Source: CAZGAQ01 sp964523405
Lineage (GTDB): Bacteria; Planctomycetota; Phycisphaerae; UBA1845; Fen-1342
Assembly (NCBI GenBank): GCA_964523405.1
Contig: CAZGAQ010000025.1
Span: 14,670-78,669 of the forward strand
DNA length: 64,000 nt
Direction: 5' to 3'
Shown: piece after piece, positions 41,778 through 51,832 of the stretch
Numbering within the stretch: the first letter of the stretch is position 1
Layout of the letters: every line of letters starts with the position of its first letter
Made by a program: the position numbers and the translations under genes
Notes under the pieces: model-generated
The model's input: only the letters and a program-made list of their open reading frames with translations
Database searches by the model: none
What the model was told of the DNA's origin: nothing

Positions 41778-42298
41778 GACGCTTCTCCTGCTTGTGGCAT
41801 CTGCACCGGCGAGCGCCACAGCCCCGCCGGGCGCCCCGCACTCGCCGCCTGTGCCTGCTTGTGAATCCGTTGACTCGACCAGAACCCGGAACCCCGCGTC
41901 TCGTCCGGCACGCCGCCGCGTCCGTTCTCACCCCGCATGGCGACGGCGGACACCGCTTCCACCGGCGGTGTCGGCACCGTGGACCAGCGCATGCCGCCCA
42001 TCAGTCCGATCAGTACGCACGCCGCCAAAGCCCCGGCGTTCCGCGTGATCCTCCACAACCTCCGCCGTCGTGCCTCCGCCGCGATTCGCTCCGCCGGAAA
42101 CGGCGGCAACGCGGGTTCGCGTGCCTCCGCCAGCGCCCGCCGCGCCAAGCCGACCGTCTGCTCGTACTCGCGCTCCAACTCACCGACCCGCGCGTCCCCC
42201 TCGCCGTACGCCTCAAGCAGCCGCGCCGCCTCCGGCGTCAACGCCCCCAGTGCCCGATCGAGCACCAACTTCTCAAGCATCTCTCGTTCGAGCCTCAT
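41774..42298 (-). CDS. Putative anti-sigma-like membrane protein
   Basis: This is a 174-residue protein with a cytoplasmic N-terminal part of about 90 residues, rich in Glu/Arg (MLEKLVLDRALGALTPEAARLL..., abbreviated), one membrane helix (ALAACVLIGLMGGM, about residues 92-108) and a short outer tail. Its start overlaps the ECF sigma gene by 4 nt (ATGA), and the next gene again overlaps by 4 nt. Anti-sigma function is inferred from this position and topology. No zinc-binding HxxxCxxC motif is present. The LTPEAARLLEAYGEGDARV segment resembles the start of other planctomycete anti-sigma-type proteins. Confidence 0.65.
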   Translation of the reverse strand: MRLEREMLEKLVLDRALGALTPEAARLLEAYGEGDARVGELEREYEQTVGLARRALAEAREPALPPFPAERIAAEARRRRLWRITRNAGALAACVLIGLMGGMRWSTVPTPPVEAVSAVAMRGENGRGGVPDETRGSGFWSSQRIHKQAQAASAGRPAGLWRSPVQMPQAGEAS

Positions 42299-42801
42299 CG
42301 CTGCACCTCCGCACGCCCGCCGGTTTCGCTCGTCTCGCCCATCGTCTCGCGCAATTGCCGCACCGCGTGATGCAGCCGCGACCGTACCGTGCCCACCGGT
42401 ATCCCCAGCACCTCCGCAATCTCCTCGTAACTCAACTCGTGCCGCAGCCGTAGCTCCAGGGCCTCGCGGTGCACGCCCGGCAAACGCGCCAGCGCCGCCC
42501 GCATCGCTTCCAGCCGCGGGTCCTCCTCCGCGCTCGGCGCCGCCGCCGCCTCCGATAGCGCCTGTGTCGGCCGTCGCCGGCGCCGCGCTGTCAGCGCCAA
42601 ATGCCGTGCAATCCCGAACAGCCAACTCGCCGGCGATACCGCCGCCGCCAACCGATCCAGCCGCGTCAGCGCCCGCACGAACGTCTCGTGCAGCAAATCC
42701 TCCGCCTGCTGCGGACTCCCCAGGCACCGCGCCAGATACGCCAGCAGCGGCCGCCCGTGCGCCCGATAAAGCTCCTCAACCTGTCGCCGCTCGGCCGACA
42801 T
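42295..42801 (-). CDS. ECF-type RNA polymerase sigma factor
   Basis: This is a 168-residue sigma-70 family protein. Region 2 runs from VEELYRAHGRPLLAYLARCLG to WLFGIARHLAL and includes the DLLHETFVRAL helix. Region 4 is LPGVHREALELRLRHELSYEEIAEVLGIPVGTVRSRLHHAVRQL in shortened form, with the expected helix-turn-helix. It heads a three-gene operon (sigma, membrane protein, lipoprotein) with 4-nt overlaps. ATG 42801 has GGAG 8 nt upstream. The trigger and the target promoters are unknown. It differs clearly from the other ECF factor in the window, so the two are unlikely to be recent duplicates. Confidence 0.88.
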   Translation of the reverse strand: MSAERRQVEELYRAHGRPLLAYLARCLGSPQQAEDLLHETFVRALTRLDRLAAAVSPASWLFGIARHLALTARRRRRPTQALSEAAAAPSAEEDPRLEAMRAALARLPGVHREALELRLRHELSYEEIAEVLGIPVGTVRSRLHHAVRQLRETMGETSETGGRAEVQR

Positions 42802-43344
42802 CCCGTTCTCCGTGACGCATCGGGCCATGCCACCCGGCCGGCCCATCGTCGGCGTTCATCATAGATGTCGCGCACCACCCCCAGAAAGTTCACTCCCGCA
42901 TGAAAAAACCCCCTGTGTGGCACGCCCGCCTGCGAGCCGCGTCCCTATCCCGTGCGAGCCACGTACAACACGCTCGTGTTTCTGCGGCAGGCGATCCCCG
43001 GGCGGCCGTGTCCCGGCCGGCAGCCATCCGCCCGCCGTCCCGACGATGATATTCCGGAACGGGGACCCGACGGCCTGGCAGCCGGTGTGCACCACGGCAT
43101 GACGACTCAGGCGATTCTGTTCGACAGCGACGGCGTGCTCGTCGATACCGAGCGCCTCTATTTCGACGCCACCTGCGCGGCGTTCCGCGCTGTCTAGTCT
43201 CGTGCCCGGCTGTCCGCGGTCCGGCACCTTCTGCCCCACCGGCGACCATCGCGCCAAGTCGATGTTCCCCCGCAGCGGTCGGCGGTGCGATCCGGCGCGA
43301 CCCGAGCGTGCCCCGCCACACCGGTCTCGTCGCAGCTCCTCGCG
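42802..43344. other. Region between two leftward operons, with a HAD gene stub
   Basis: Except for the stub at 43099-43197 I see no gene. The stretch 42802-43098 presumably contains the promoter of the ECF sigma operon, but no good -35/-10 pair was found. No T-tract terminator for the araB gene is visible near 43344. Confidence 0.45.
43099..43197 (+). pseudogene. N-terminal stub of a HAD-superfamily phosphatase
   Basis: A 32-residue reading frame starts ATG 43099 with the HAD motif I (FDSDGVLVDTE; nucleophile Asp9 and acid Asp11) as found in beta-phosphoglucomutase-like phosphatases, continues LYFDATCAAFRAV and stops at TAG 43195. The cap domain and motifs II-IV are absent, and downstream no frame continues the protein. 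It is therefore a broken gene end, not a functional enzyme. The remainder may have been deleted when the sugar operon to the right arrived. The upstream 297 nt are GC-rich non-coding sequence. Confidence 0.75.
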
Positions 43345-45033
43345 CTACTTCCGCGCCGCCGTACGGATCTCGATGAGCTTCTTCATCACGTCGTGCAGTC
43401 CGCCGTTCCAGTCGCGCGTACCCAGCGCGTCGTGCAGCTTGCGGTACAGCGCGTACAACTCGCGGTACACAGCGTGTGCGGCCGCATTGGGACGGAAGAC
43501 CTGCTTCTTCAGCCCGGTCATGGCCTGCTGCGCCGCAGCCACCGTCGCGTGTCCGCCGGCCGCCTTGCCCGCGACGACCGCCCCAGCGATGGCGGCGCCG
43601 AGCGCACACGTCTGCTGCGAGCGCGAGACGTGCATCGGGCGGCCCGTCACGTCCGCGTAGATCTGCATGACGAGCGGGTTCTTCTCGGCGATGCCGCCGC
43701 AGTTGACGATGCGCTCGACGGACAGGCCGTACTCCTCGAAGCGGTTGATGATCGTCAGCGCGCCGAACGCGGTGGCTTCGATGAGCGTGCGGTAGATCTC
43801 TGCGGGCGTCGTGTAGAGCGTTTGGCCGAGGAGCAGGCCCGTGAGGCGCTGGTCGACGAGGATCGTGCGGTTGCCGTTGTTCCAGTCGAGGGCGAGCAGG
43901 CCGGAAGCGCCGGGCTTGAGCTTGGCGGCCTCCTTGCTGAGGGCCTCGTGCGTGCCGACCTTGGATCCGCCGGGCTGAATGTAGTTCACGAACCAGTTGA
44001 AGATGTCGCCGACGGCGGACTGGCCGGCCTCGAGGCCGTAGTGGCCGGGGAGGATGCTGCCGTTGACGATGCCGCACAGGCCGGGGACGTCGGCGAGGGG
44101 CTGGTCGGCGGGGGCGACGAGCATGTCGCAGGTGCTGGTGCCGATGATCTTCACGAGCGTGCCGGGGGCGATGCCGGCGCCGACGGCGCCGAGGTGCGCG
44201 TCGAATGCGCCGACTGCGACGGGCAGACCCTCGGGCAGGCCGGTGCGCTGGGCCCATTCGGCGCAGAGGCCGCCGACGGACTGGTCGATCGTGTGGGACT
44301 GACCGCGTAGTCGCGTGCGGAGCGGCACGAGGCGCGAATCAAGCTTCCCGAGAAACTCCGCGTCCGGATAGCCGCCCCATTCGGCGTTGTACATGGCCTT
44401 GTGGCCGGCGGCGCACACGCCGATCTTGAGCCGGTCGGGGTGCTCGGTGCCGGTGAGCACCGCGGGGATCCAGTCGGCGCATTCGACCCACAGGTACGCG
44501 GCGTCGAACACGGCCGAATTGGTCCGCAGGCAGTGCAGGATCTTGCTGAAGAACCACTCGCTGCTGTAGGTGCCGCCGCACTTGGCGAGGTAGTGGGGGC
44601 GCATCTGGCGGGCGAGGCGCGTGATGTCCTCGGCTTCCTGGACGGAGGTGTGGTCCTTCCACAGCCAGGCGTAGGCGTCGACGTTGCGGGCGAACTTCTT
44701 CTGCAGGGCGAGCGGGCGGCCCTGGGCGTCGACGGGGATGGGCGTGCTGCCGGTCGTGTCCACGCCGATGCCGACGACGTCGGCGGGCTTGAAGCCCTTC
44801 GCGGCGCGGCGGGCTTTGGCGAGTACGGCACGGATGGTTTGTTCGGCGCAAGTGATGTAGTCGGCGGGATGCTGGCGCGCGAGGTTGGGATCGCGACTCA
44901 GGACGACGCCCTGGGTGCCATGCGCGAAACTGTGTACGGCCGAGGCGATCTCGGTGCCGCTGGCGACATCGACGAGGATGGCGCGGCCCGAATTGGTGCC
45001 GTAGTCGATGCCCAGCGCATACTTGCGACTCAT
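43345..45033 (-). CDS. araB: Ribulokinase
   Basis: This is an FGGY-family kinase of 562 residues, close to the usual 550-570 of ribulokinases. It begins ALGIDYGTNSGRAILVD and contains the family motifs GVDTTGSTPIPVD, YSSEWFFSKILHCLR, WVECADWIPAVLTG, the GAFDAHLGAVGAG and IGTSTCDML blocks, and CGGIAEKNPLVMQIYADVTG shortened here. It phosphorylates L-ribulose (or D-ribulose) at C5. It is the last gene of a leftward operon, 42 nt after a zinc dehydrogenase and behind an isomerase of the FucI/AraA fold. No L-ribulose-5-phosphate epimerase (araD) is in the window. A ribosome site AGGAG precedes the ATG. Confidence 0.9.
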   Translation of the reverse strand: MSRKYALGIDYGTNSGRAILVDVASGTEIASAVHSFAHGTQGVVLSRDPNLARQHPADYITCAEQTIRAVLAKARRAAKGFKPADVVGIGVDTTGSTPIPVDAQGRPLALQKKFARNVDAYAWLWKDHTSVQEAEDITRLARQMRPHYLAKCGGTYSSEWFFSKILHCLRTNSAVFDAAYLWVECADWIPAVLTGTEHPDRLKIGVCAAGHKAMYNAEWGGYPDAEFLGKLDSRLVPLRTRLRGQSHTIDQSVGGLCAEWAQRTGLPEGLPVAVGAFDAHLGAVGAGIAPGTLVKIIGTSTCDMLVAPADQPLADVPGLCGIVNGSILPGHYGLEAGQSAVGDIFNWFVNYIQPGGSKVGTHEALSKEAAKLKPGASGLLALDWNNGNRTILVDQRLTGLLLGQTLYTTPAEIYRTLIEATAFGALTIINRFEEYGLSVERIVNCGGIAEKNPLVMQIYADVTGRPMHVSRSQQTCALGAAIAGAVVAGKAAGGHATVAAAQQAMTGLKKQVFRPNAAAHAVYRELYALYRKLHDALGTRDWNGGLHDVMKKLIEIRTAARK

Positions 45034-45075
45034 GCGGTAGCTCCTCGTGTGGTGCGGCCGGCAGCCGCCCGGTCG

Positions 45076-46074
45076 TTACACGTCGATGATCACCTTGGCG
45101 ATGCCGGGCGTGTAGGCGGCGTTCAAGGCGAAGGCCTCGGGGGCCTGTGCGAGCAGAAAGTGGTGGCTGATCAGGGCGGTCACGTCCACGGCCCGGCGGC
45201 TGACGAGGTCGATGGCCTGGGGATACGTGTGCTTCATGCGCCGGCACAGCACCAGCGTCAGGCCCTTGCGCCGCGCGACACTGTGGCTGAGCTCGAGCCG
45301 GTCGTCGGTGGGAATGCCCACCAGGACAACGCGCCCGCCGGGACGGCAGAGCTCGGCCGCCTGCTGCACCGCCGCGCCGGCCCAAGCCGCTTCAAAGACG
45401 ATGTCGATGGGCCCCGGTGGATTGCCGAGCGGCGTCGCGCCCAGCTTCTGGGCCAGTTCCAGGCGCCATGCGAGCGGCTCGGCGACATACACGGTCGCGC
45501 CGCATAGCCGCGCGACCTGCGCGATGCATAGGCCGATCGGGCCGGCACCGAGCACCGCCACGCGCTGCCCGAGGCGTACGTGGCCCAGGTCGACCGCATG
45601 CAGGGCCACGCCGAGTGTTTCCAGCAGGGCGCCCTCCGCGAATTTCATGTCGGCGGGCAGCGTGAAGCAGCAACCGGCGGGTACCTGCCGGTACTCACAC
45701 AAAGCACCGTCGTGCGGGGCGAGGCCGCAGAAGCGCATTTGCGGGCAGAGATTGGGGTCGCCGCGCGTGCAGCATTCGCAGTGGCCGCAAGGTTGCGCGG
45801 GGTCGACCGCCACGCGTGTGCCGCACGCCAGGGGGCGGCCGTCGGCGCCGACCAGGCCGGGCACGGCCTGCTCGATCTCGCCGCTGAATTCGTGGCCGAG
45901 GATGAGCGGTGGGGCAGCGGGCCCGCCGAGCCCGGCGCGGTAGGTGTGCAGGTCGCTGCCGCAAATGCCGACGGCGCGCACGTGCAGCAATACCTCCCCG
46001 CTGGCGGATGGTCCCGGGAGAGGGACCTCCGCGACGCGCAAATCCTGGATGCCGTGGAGCCGGGCTGCCAGCAT
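45076..46074 (-). CDS. Zinc-dependent medium-chain dehydrogenase (sorbitol/polyol type)
   Basis: This is a 332-residue NAD(P)-dependent alcohol dehydrogenase. The catalytic zinc site is Cys38, His61, Glu62 (ICGSDLH, LGHEFSG). The structural zinc site has Cys96, Cys99, Cys102 and Cys110. The Rossmann motif is VAVLGAGPIGLC. Relatives oxidise polyols such as sorbitol, arabinitol or threonine. Its place between a sugar isomerase (3 nt upstream) and ribulokinase (42 nt downstream) suggests a sugar alcohol, for example arabinitol or ribitol oxidised to a pentulose that araB then phosphorylates; that is inference. Confidence 0.82.
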   Translation of the reverse strand: MLAARLHGIQDLRVAEVPLPGPSASGEVLLHVRAVGICGSDLHTYRAGLGGPAAPPLILGHEFSGEIEQAVPGLVGADGRPLACGTRVAVDPAQPCGHCECCTRGDPNLCPQMRFCGLAPHDGALCEYRQVPAGCCFTLPADMKFAEGALLETLGVALHAVDLGHVRLGQRVAVLGAGPIGLCIAQVARLCGATVYVAEPLAWRLELAQKLGATPLGNPPGPIDIVFEAAWAGAAVQQAAELCRPGGRVVLVGIPTDDRLELSHSVARRKGLTLVLCRRMKHTYPQAIDLVSRRAVDVTALISHHFLLAQAPEAFALNAAYTPGIAKVIIDV

Positions 46075-46077
46075 GGT

Positions 46078-47496
<1,419 letters not shown>

Positions 47497-47517
47497 GCGC
47501 TGTTCCTTCCTGACCTA

Positions 47518-47532
47518 CCGGGGAATCCCCGG
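47518..47532. promoter_or_regulatory. Palindrome upstream of the sugar operon, possible operator
   Basis: CCGGGG-AAT-CCCCGG is an inverted repeat lying 22 nt before the start codon of the isomerase gene, just upstream of its ribosome site. A regulator such as a GntR/LacI-type protein could bind here; it could also be a small RNA hairpin. No matching site was seen elsewhere. Confidence 0.35.
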
Positions 47533-47774
47533 GTCGCCGGTGAACCCACGGCACGGCGCCGGGGCGGAACTCCTCGGGCTACACGCCGGTACCCGGCAGC
47601 GTCGCCGGGCGTTCGGCCACCGGAGCACCACGATACCCCGAAGCGCGACGGGAATAAAGCGTTTCTGGCGGCTGTCGCCACGCCCGCTTTCTGCTGCAGC
47701 GGGGCGCGCGGCGCGCGGTTGCGGTTCGGCGCGGCGGGTTGCCGCGCGGGCCGGTTTCCACTAACGTCCGCGCC

Positions 47775-48449
47775 ATGAATCTGTGCGGTAAGTTCATCGT
47801 GATTGACGGTCCGGACGGCTCGGGGAAGGGTACCCAGTTGGAACGTCTGGCGACACTGGTGCAGGCGCAGGGCGGCCACCCGCGACGGGCGCGCGACCCG
47901 GGCGGAACCGAGATCGGCGACCGCATCCGTCATATTCTGCTGGGCTACGACCTGGCCACGATGGATCCGCATTGCGAGGGGCTGCTATTCATGGCCTCGC
48001 GGGCGCAACTGGTCGCGGAGGTCGTCCGCCCGGCCCTGGCCGCCGGCGAGACGGTGCTGTGCGACCGTTTCATTTCTGCGACATGTGCGTACCAGGCCGC
48101 CGCCGGCATGCCGATCACAGAAATCATTGCCCTGGGAAGACTTGCGGTTGGCGACACCTGGCCGCACTTGACGATTGTCCTGGACATTCCGCCGGAGGTG
48201 GGGTTCGAGCGGATCGGGCGAAAACCTCAGGACATGGCTCGCAAGGGGGGTGGCCAGCTCCACATCTTCGACGGAGCCAGCGCGGATGCCATGGAACGTC
48301 GCCCGCTCGAGTTTCACCGCCGAGTGCGACAGAACTTCCACGAACTGCCGTCCTGCTACCCGACGCCCGTGGTGCTGGTGGATGCGGCCCGCGACGCGGA
48401 TGCGGTCTGGCAGGACGTGCAGGCGGCGGTGCAGCGTGCGTTTCAGTGA
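47775..48449 (+). CDS. tmk: Thymidylate kinase
   Basis: This is a 224-residue enzyme that phosphorylates dTMP to dTDP for DNA synthesis. The P-loop is DGPDGSGKGTQ (residues 11-21). The DPGGTEIGDRIRHILL block binds dTMP, and the DR motif is LCDRFISATCAYQ. It has LID-region residues near RKPQDMARKGGGQ and ends at the usual length. The P-loop ends KGT rather than the common KST/KTT. ATG 47775 fits the family N-terminus. holB starts within its last 14 nt, a classic tmk-holB arrangement, so both are translated together. Confidence 0.9.
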   Translation: MNLCGKFIVIDGPDGSGKGTQLERLATLVQAQGGHPRRARDPGGTEIGDRIRHILLGYDLATMDPHCEGLLFMASRAQLVAEVVRPALAAGETVLCDRFISATCAYQAAAGMPITEIIALGRLAVGDTWPHLTIVLDIPPEVGFERIGRKPQDMARKGGGQLHIFDGASADAMERRPLEFHRRVRQNFHELPSCYPTPVVLVDAARDADAVWQDVQAAVQRAFQ

Positions 48450-49629
48450 CATCCAGCATCAGGACCGCGCGCTTTCCATTCTGCGACGCGCGCTGCGCAG
48501 CGGGCGCACGCACCATGCCTACTTGTTCGAGGGGCCGGAAGGGGTCGGCAAGGAGCTGACCGCCCGCGCCCTGGCGGCCCGGCTGCTGTGCGCGGACGAC
48601 ACGCGGGCGCCCGATGCGGACGCGTGCGGCGCGTGCAACGCGTGCCACATGCTGGCGACGGGCAATCACCCCGATTTTCACCTCATTCATCGCGGGTTGA
48701 ACAAGTACCACCCCAACCGCACGATCCGCGCCAGCAAGGGCCTGTACCTGGTGGTCGATCTGATCCGGTACTTCGTGATCGAGCCGGCCGGCATGAAACC
48801 AACCCAGGGTCGCCGCCGCGTGTTCCTGCTGCGCGATGCGGAACGCATGAATGACGAGGCGCAGAACGCGCTGCTCAAGACCCTGGAAGAGCCGCCGGGA
48901 ACGGCCTGCCTGATCCTGGTGACGTCGTCGGCGGGGCGGCTGCTGCCGACGATTCGCTCACGCTGTCAGCGGGTGCCGTTCGATCTGCTGCCCAGCGCGT
49001 ACGTGGCCCGCGAACTGCAGAGCCGGGCAAGGGTGGCCGCGCCGGAGGCTCATGCGCTGGCGGCGTTGTCGGGTGGGCGGCTGGGGGTGGCGCTGGCGTG
49101 GCAGCGCTGGGACGTGCTGGCGGCGCTCGCAGGTGTGGGGTCTGCGCTGGCCGGGCTGTGCGCGGCTGACCCCGAGAGCTTTGGCAAGGCGCTGGTGGAG
49201 GGCGCGGCCGAACTCGCCCGCCGGATGCGCGCGGCGCCGGGCGGACCCGACGGACGTCCCGAGGCGGAGGCGGAGGACACGGCCGAGGTGGACGAGGAAG
49301 GCGAGGAGAATGGCGAAGTCCGCAGGGCGGGCGGCAAGGTCGTACCGACCGACGTGCTGCGCGATATGGTGAAGGTGGAATTGCTGTTGCTGGCGGCGCT
49401 ATACCGCGATGCGCATGTGGTCCGCAGCGGAGCGGCGCAGCTCGTGCATTTGCCCCAGCAGCAAGCGCAGGTCGCGCGCCTCGCGGAAGCGCTGCCGGTG
49501 AGCCGTCTGGACGACGGCATTCAGGCGGTGGGTGAGGCCGAGCGCATGCTCGATCGCAACGTCGCGCCGCAACTCGTGCTGGAACGGCTGGCCGTGGCTC
49601 TGTTGGGGGAAGCGTCCCCGACGGGATGA
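48436..49629 (+). CDS. holB: DNA polymerase III subunit delta'
   Basis: This is a 397-residue AAA+ clamp-loader subunit. The start GTG 48436 overlaps the end of tmk by 14 nt and gives the conserved VRFSDIQHQDRALSILRRAL. It has a Walker A-like EGPEGVGKELTA (residues 32-43), four zinc ligands Cys52, Cys64, Cys67 and Cys70, the DAERMNDEAQNALLKTLEEPP sensor helix, abbreviated, and the SRC motif IRSRCQ. It works in the gamma complex to load the sliding clamp. A Glu-rich insertion of about 30 residues lies near 270-300, beyond the core. A convergent TPR gene ends 20 nt after its stop. Confidence 0.9.
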   Translation: MRFSDIQHQDRALSILRRALRSGRTHHAYLFEGPEGVGKELTARALAARLLCADDTRAPDADACGACNACHMLATGNHPDFHLIHRGLNKYHPNRTIRASKGLYLVVDLIRYFVIEPAGMKPTQGRRRVFLLRDAERMNDEAQNALLKTLEEPPGTACLILVTSSAGRLLPTIRSRCQRVPFDLLPSAYVARELQSRARVAAPEAHALAALSGGRLGVALAWQRWDVLAALAGVGSALAGLCAADPESFGKALVEGAAELARRMRAAPGGPDGRPEAEAEDTAEVDEEGEENGEVRRAGGKVVPTDVLRDMVKVELLLLAALYRDAHVVRSGAAQLVHLPQQQAQVARLAEALPVSRLDDGIQAVGEAERMLDRNVAPQLVLERLAVALLGEASPTG

Positions 49630-49648
49630 GTTGCGCTGCGCGGCCGCG

Positions 49649-51832
49649 CTAGCGCCCGTCCTTCTCCAGGTTGGCCAGGTGCTGGGCCACGGAACGGCGC
49701 AGGGGATCGTTGGGGGGTAGGCTCGCGATGATGCGTCGGTACAGCGCGGCGGCCTCGGCAATGCGCCGATTAGCGCGGTAGACGCCGGCCAGGTTCACCT
49801 GCACGCGCAGATCATCCGGCTGCAGCGCCGCTGCCCGCTCGGCATGCCGCAAGGCGGCGGGGGCGTCCTGATCCACGAGCAGGTTCGCGAGGTTCGCGTG
49901 GGATTGCCAGTCGTTAGGATCGCGCTCCACAGCGCGCTGAAACCACGTGCGGGCGGCGTCGGGCTCGCCCAGTACCGCCAGCGTCTTGGCATACTCGCGG
50001 AGGCTCGTGGCGTCGTCCGGCGACAACTCCGCGGCGCGGGCCAGGTGTTCGCGCGCCTCCTCGAACAACCCCTCCTGGCGGGCCGCGACCCCCAGCGCCA
50101 GCCGCGCGGCGGCCTCGTCGGGGTGGGCCGCCACCGCCGCGCGCAATTCGGCCAAAGTCGTGCCGCCCGCGGCGCTCGTGGTGGTCAAGGCGGACATCTT
50201 CGCGAGGGCCTGCCGCGCCTCGCGATTGCCCGGCGTCAACACCAGCGCGTGCTCGAAGTCCTGCCGCGCGCCGGCCCAATCACCCTGGCGCCCGCGCAGT
50301 TCGCCCCGGTAGACAAGCGCATCCGCGTAGCCCGGCCGGATGGCGAGGGCCGCCTCCAGGCATTCCGCCGCGCGCCGCCGGTACGCGTCCCGCAGGGCTG
50401 GATTCGGCAGCCGGTCCTCCGCCCGCAGCAATTCGACGGCCAGCGACTTGTTGAGGTGCGCCCCCCGCGGCTGGCTGCGCACGTCTTGCGTGAAGAGCGT
50501 CAGGTCGTCCGCCCAGTCGGCGCTGCGCAAGGCCGTTCGCAACCCCAGGGCCGCAAGGACCAGCACGCCGAGCGTTTGCAGCAGCCGCGCGCGGGCGGCC
50601 AGCGGCCGGCCGGGCGCCAACTGCCGGCGCCAAAACTCCATGAGCCCGACGGCCACCAGCACGAGTACCAGCGCCGAGGGCCAGTACATCAGCCGCTCCG
50701 CGAGCGAGACGCCGATCAGCAGCACGGTGTTGGAGATCAGCGCGTAGCTGGCCCCGAACAACGCGGTGAGCAGACCGGCTAGCCACCACGCGCCGCCGCG
50801 CCGCCGCAGTCCGACCAGCAGCACCAGCAGTCCGGCGCCGGCGCCGATCCCCACGAGTGCAGACAGGGTGAACCCGTTCTGCGGCGCGACGATATCCGCC
50901 CCATAGTCCGAACTGAGCCGGCTCGGCACCAGCAGCAAGCGCGTGTACTCGCCCAGCACGGTACAGGCGCCGACCACGCGCTGTAGCGGGGTCGCCAGCA
51001 CCAGCGGGTTCATCAGGTCGTCCGCCGGTCGGCCGCGCAGCAGATGCCCCTCCAGTGCGTGGTAGCGGAGCGGGAAGTACAACAGCAGCGGCAGGGCCAA
51101 GAGCGCCGCGCGCGTCAGCCACCAGCGCCACGGACGCTGTCCGCGATCCGGCCCGCCGGACGCTGCCTGCCGCCCGCGGGCGGCCAGCACCAGCAGCGCC
51201 ACTGGCAGGTAACAGACCGCCGTCTCCTTCGCCAGCAGCGCTGGCAGGAAGCAGCCGGCGGCCGCCAAGGCGCGCTGGGGGCTTACGGCCGAGCCGGTCT
51301 GGAGGCAGAGGCAGCCCGCGAGGAGGAACAGGGCGGCCAGGACTTCCGCGCGGCCGACGACGTTGGCGACGGCTTCCGCGTGCACCGGGTGCAGGGCGAA
51401 GAGCACGGCCGCGAGGCTGGCGGTCGCGGCGCTGCCCGTGAGGCGCCGGGCGAAATGCCACAGCGCGAAGCACACGGCGCCGTGCAGGAGCACATTGAGG
51501 AGGTGATAGCCGGCGGGGGCGTAGCCGTGGACCGCATAGTTGAGCGCAAAGGAGAACAGGCTGAGCGGGCGCCACAGGTAGTCGCGCTGCGGGCCGAGGT
51601 TCGGCTGGTCCTCGACGACCTTCCACCAGTCGGAAGTCCAGATGGCGAGATCCCCGACATGGCGGATGCGCGGGTTCTTCTCGATCAGGGGATGGTCATC
51701 ATAGACGAAGCCGTTGCCCAGGCTGTTCGCCAGGCACAGCACCCCCAGGATGGTTGGCCCCCACGGGCTCAACAGCCAGCGCCGCCCCTGTGCGGCGGCG
51801 CCGGGTACGGACTCAGCGGCCGGCCTTGGCAT
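49649..51832 (-). CDS. TMTC-like multi-spanning membrane protein with C-terminal TPR repeats
   Basis: This is a 727-residue protein. Its first 440 residues have about ten membrane helices, beginning with an outer loop FVYDDHPLIEKNPRIR that resembles TMTC-type O-mannosyltransferase-like proteins (acidic Asp45-Asp46). The last 270 residues are tetratricopeptide repeats (for example YADALVYRGELRGRQGDWAGA and SHANLANLLVDQDAPAALRHAERA, abbreviated). It could be a glycosyltransferase that acts on exported protein. ATG 51832 lies inside the last 20 nt of the TolC-like gene, so the two are coupled. The upstream extension of the frame has no membrane character and is left out. Confidence 0.72.
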   Translation of the reverse strand: MPRPAAESVPGAAAQGRRWLLSPWGPTILGVLCLANSLGNGFVYDDHPLIEKNPRIRHVGDLAIWTSDWWKVVEDQPNLGPQRDYLWRPLSLFSFALNYAVHGYAPAGYHLLNVLLHGAVCFALWHFARRLTGSAATASLAAVLFALHPVHAEAVANVVGRAEVLAALFLLAGCLCLQTGSAVSPQRALAAAGCFLPALLAKETAVCYLPVALLVLAARGRQAASGGPDRGQRPWRWWLTRAALLALPLLLYFPLRYHALEGHLLRGRPADDLMNPLVLATPLQRVVGACTVLGEYTRLLLVPSRLSSDYGADIVAPQNGFTLSALVGIGAGAGLLVLLVGLRRRGGAWWLAGLLTALFGASYALISNTVLLIGVSLAERLMYWPSALVLVLVAVGLMEFWRRQLAPGRPLAARARLLQTLGVLVLAALGLRTALRSADWADDLTLFTQDVRSQPRGAHLNKSLAVELLRAEDRLPNPALRDAYRRRAAECLEAALAIRPGYADALVYRGELRGRQGDWAGARQDFEHALVLTPGNREARQALAKMSALTTTSAAGGTTLAELRAAVAAHPDEAAARLALGVAARQEGLFEEAREHLARAAELSPDDATSLREYAKTLAVLGEPDAARTWFQRAVERDPNDWQSHANLANLLVDQDAPAALRHAERAAALQPDDLRVQVNLAGVYRANRRIAEAAALYRRIIASLPPNDPLRRSVAQHLANLEKDGR

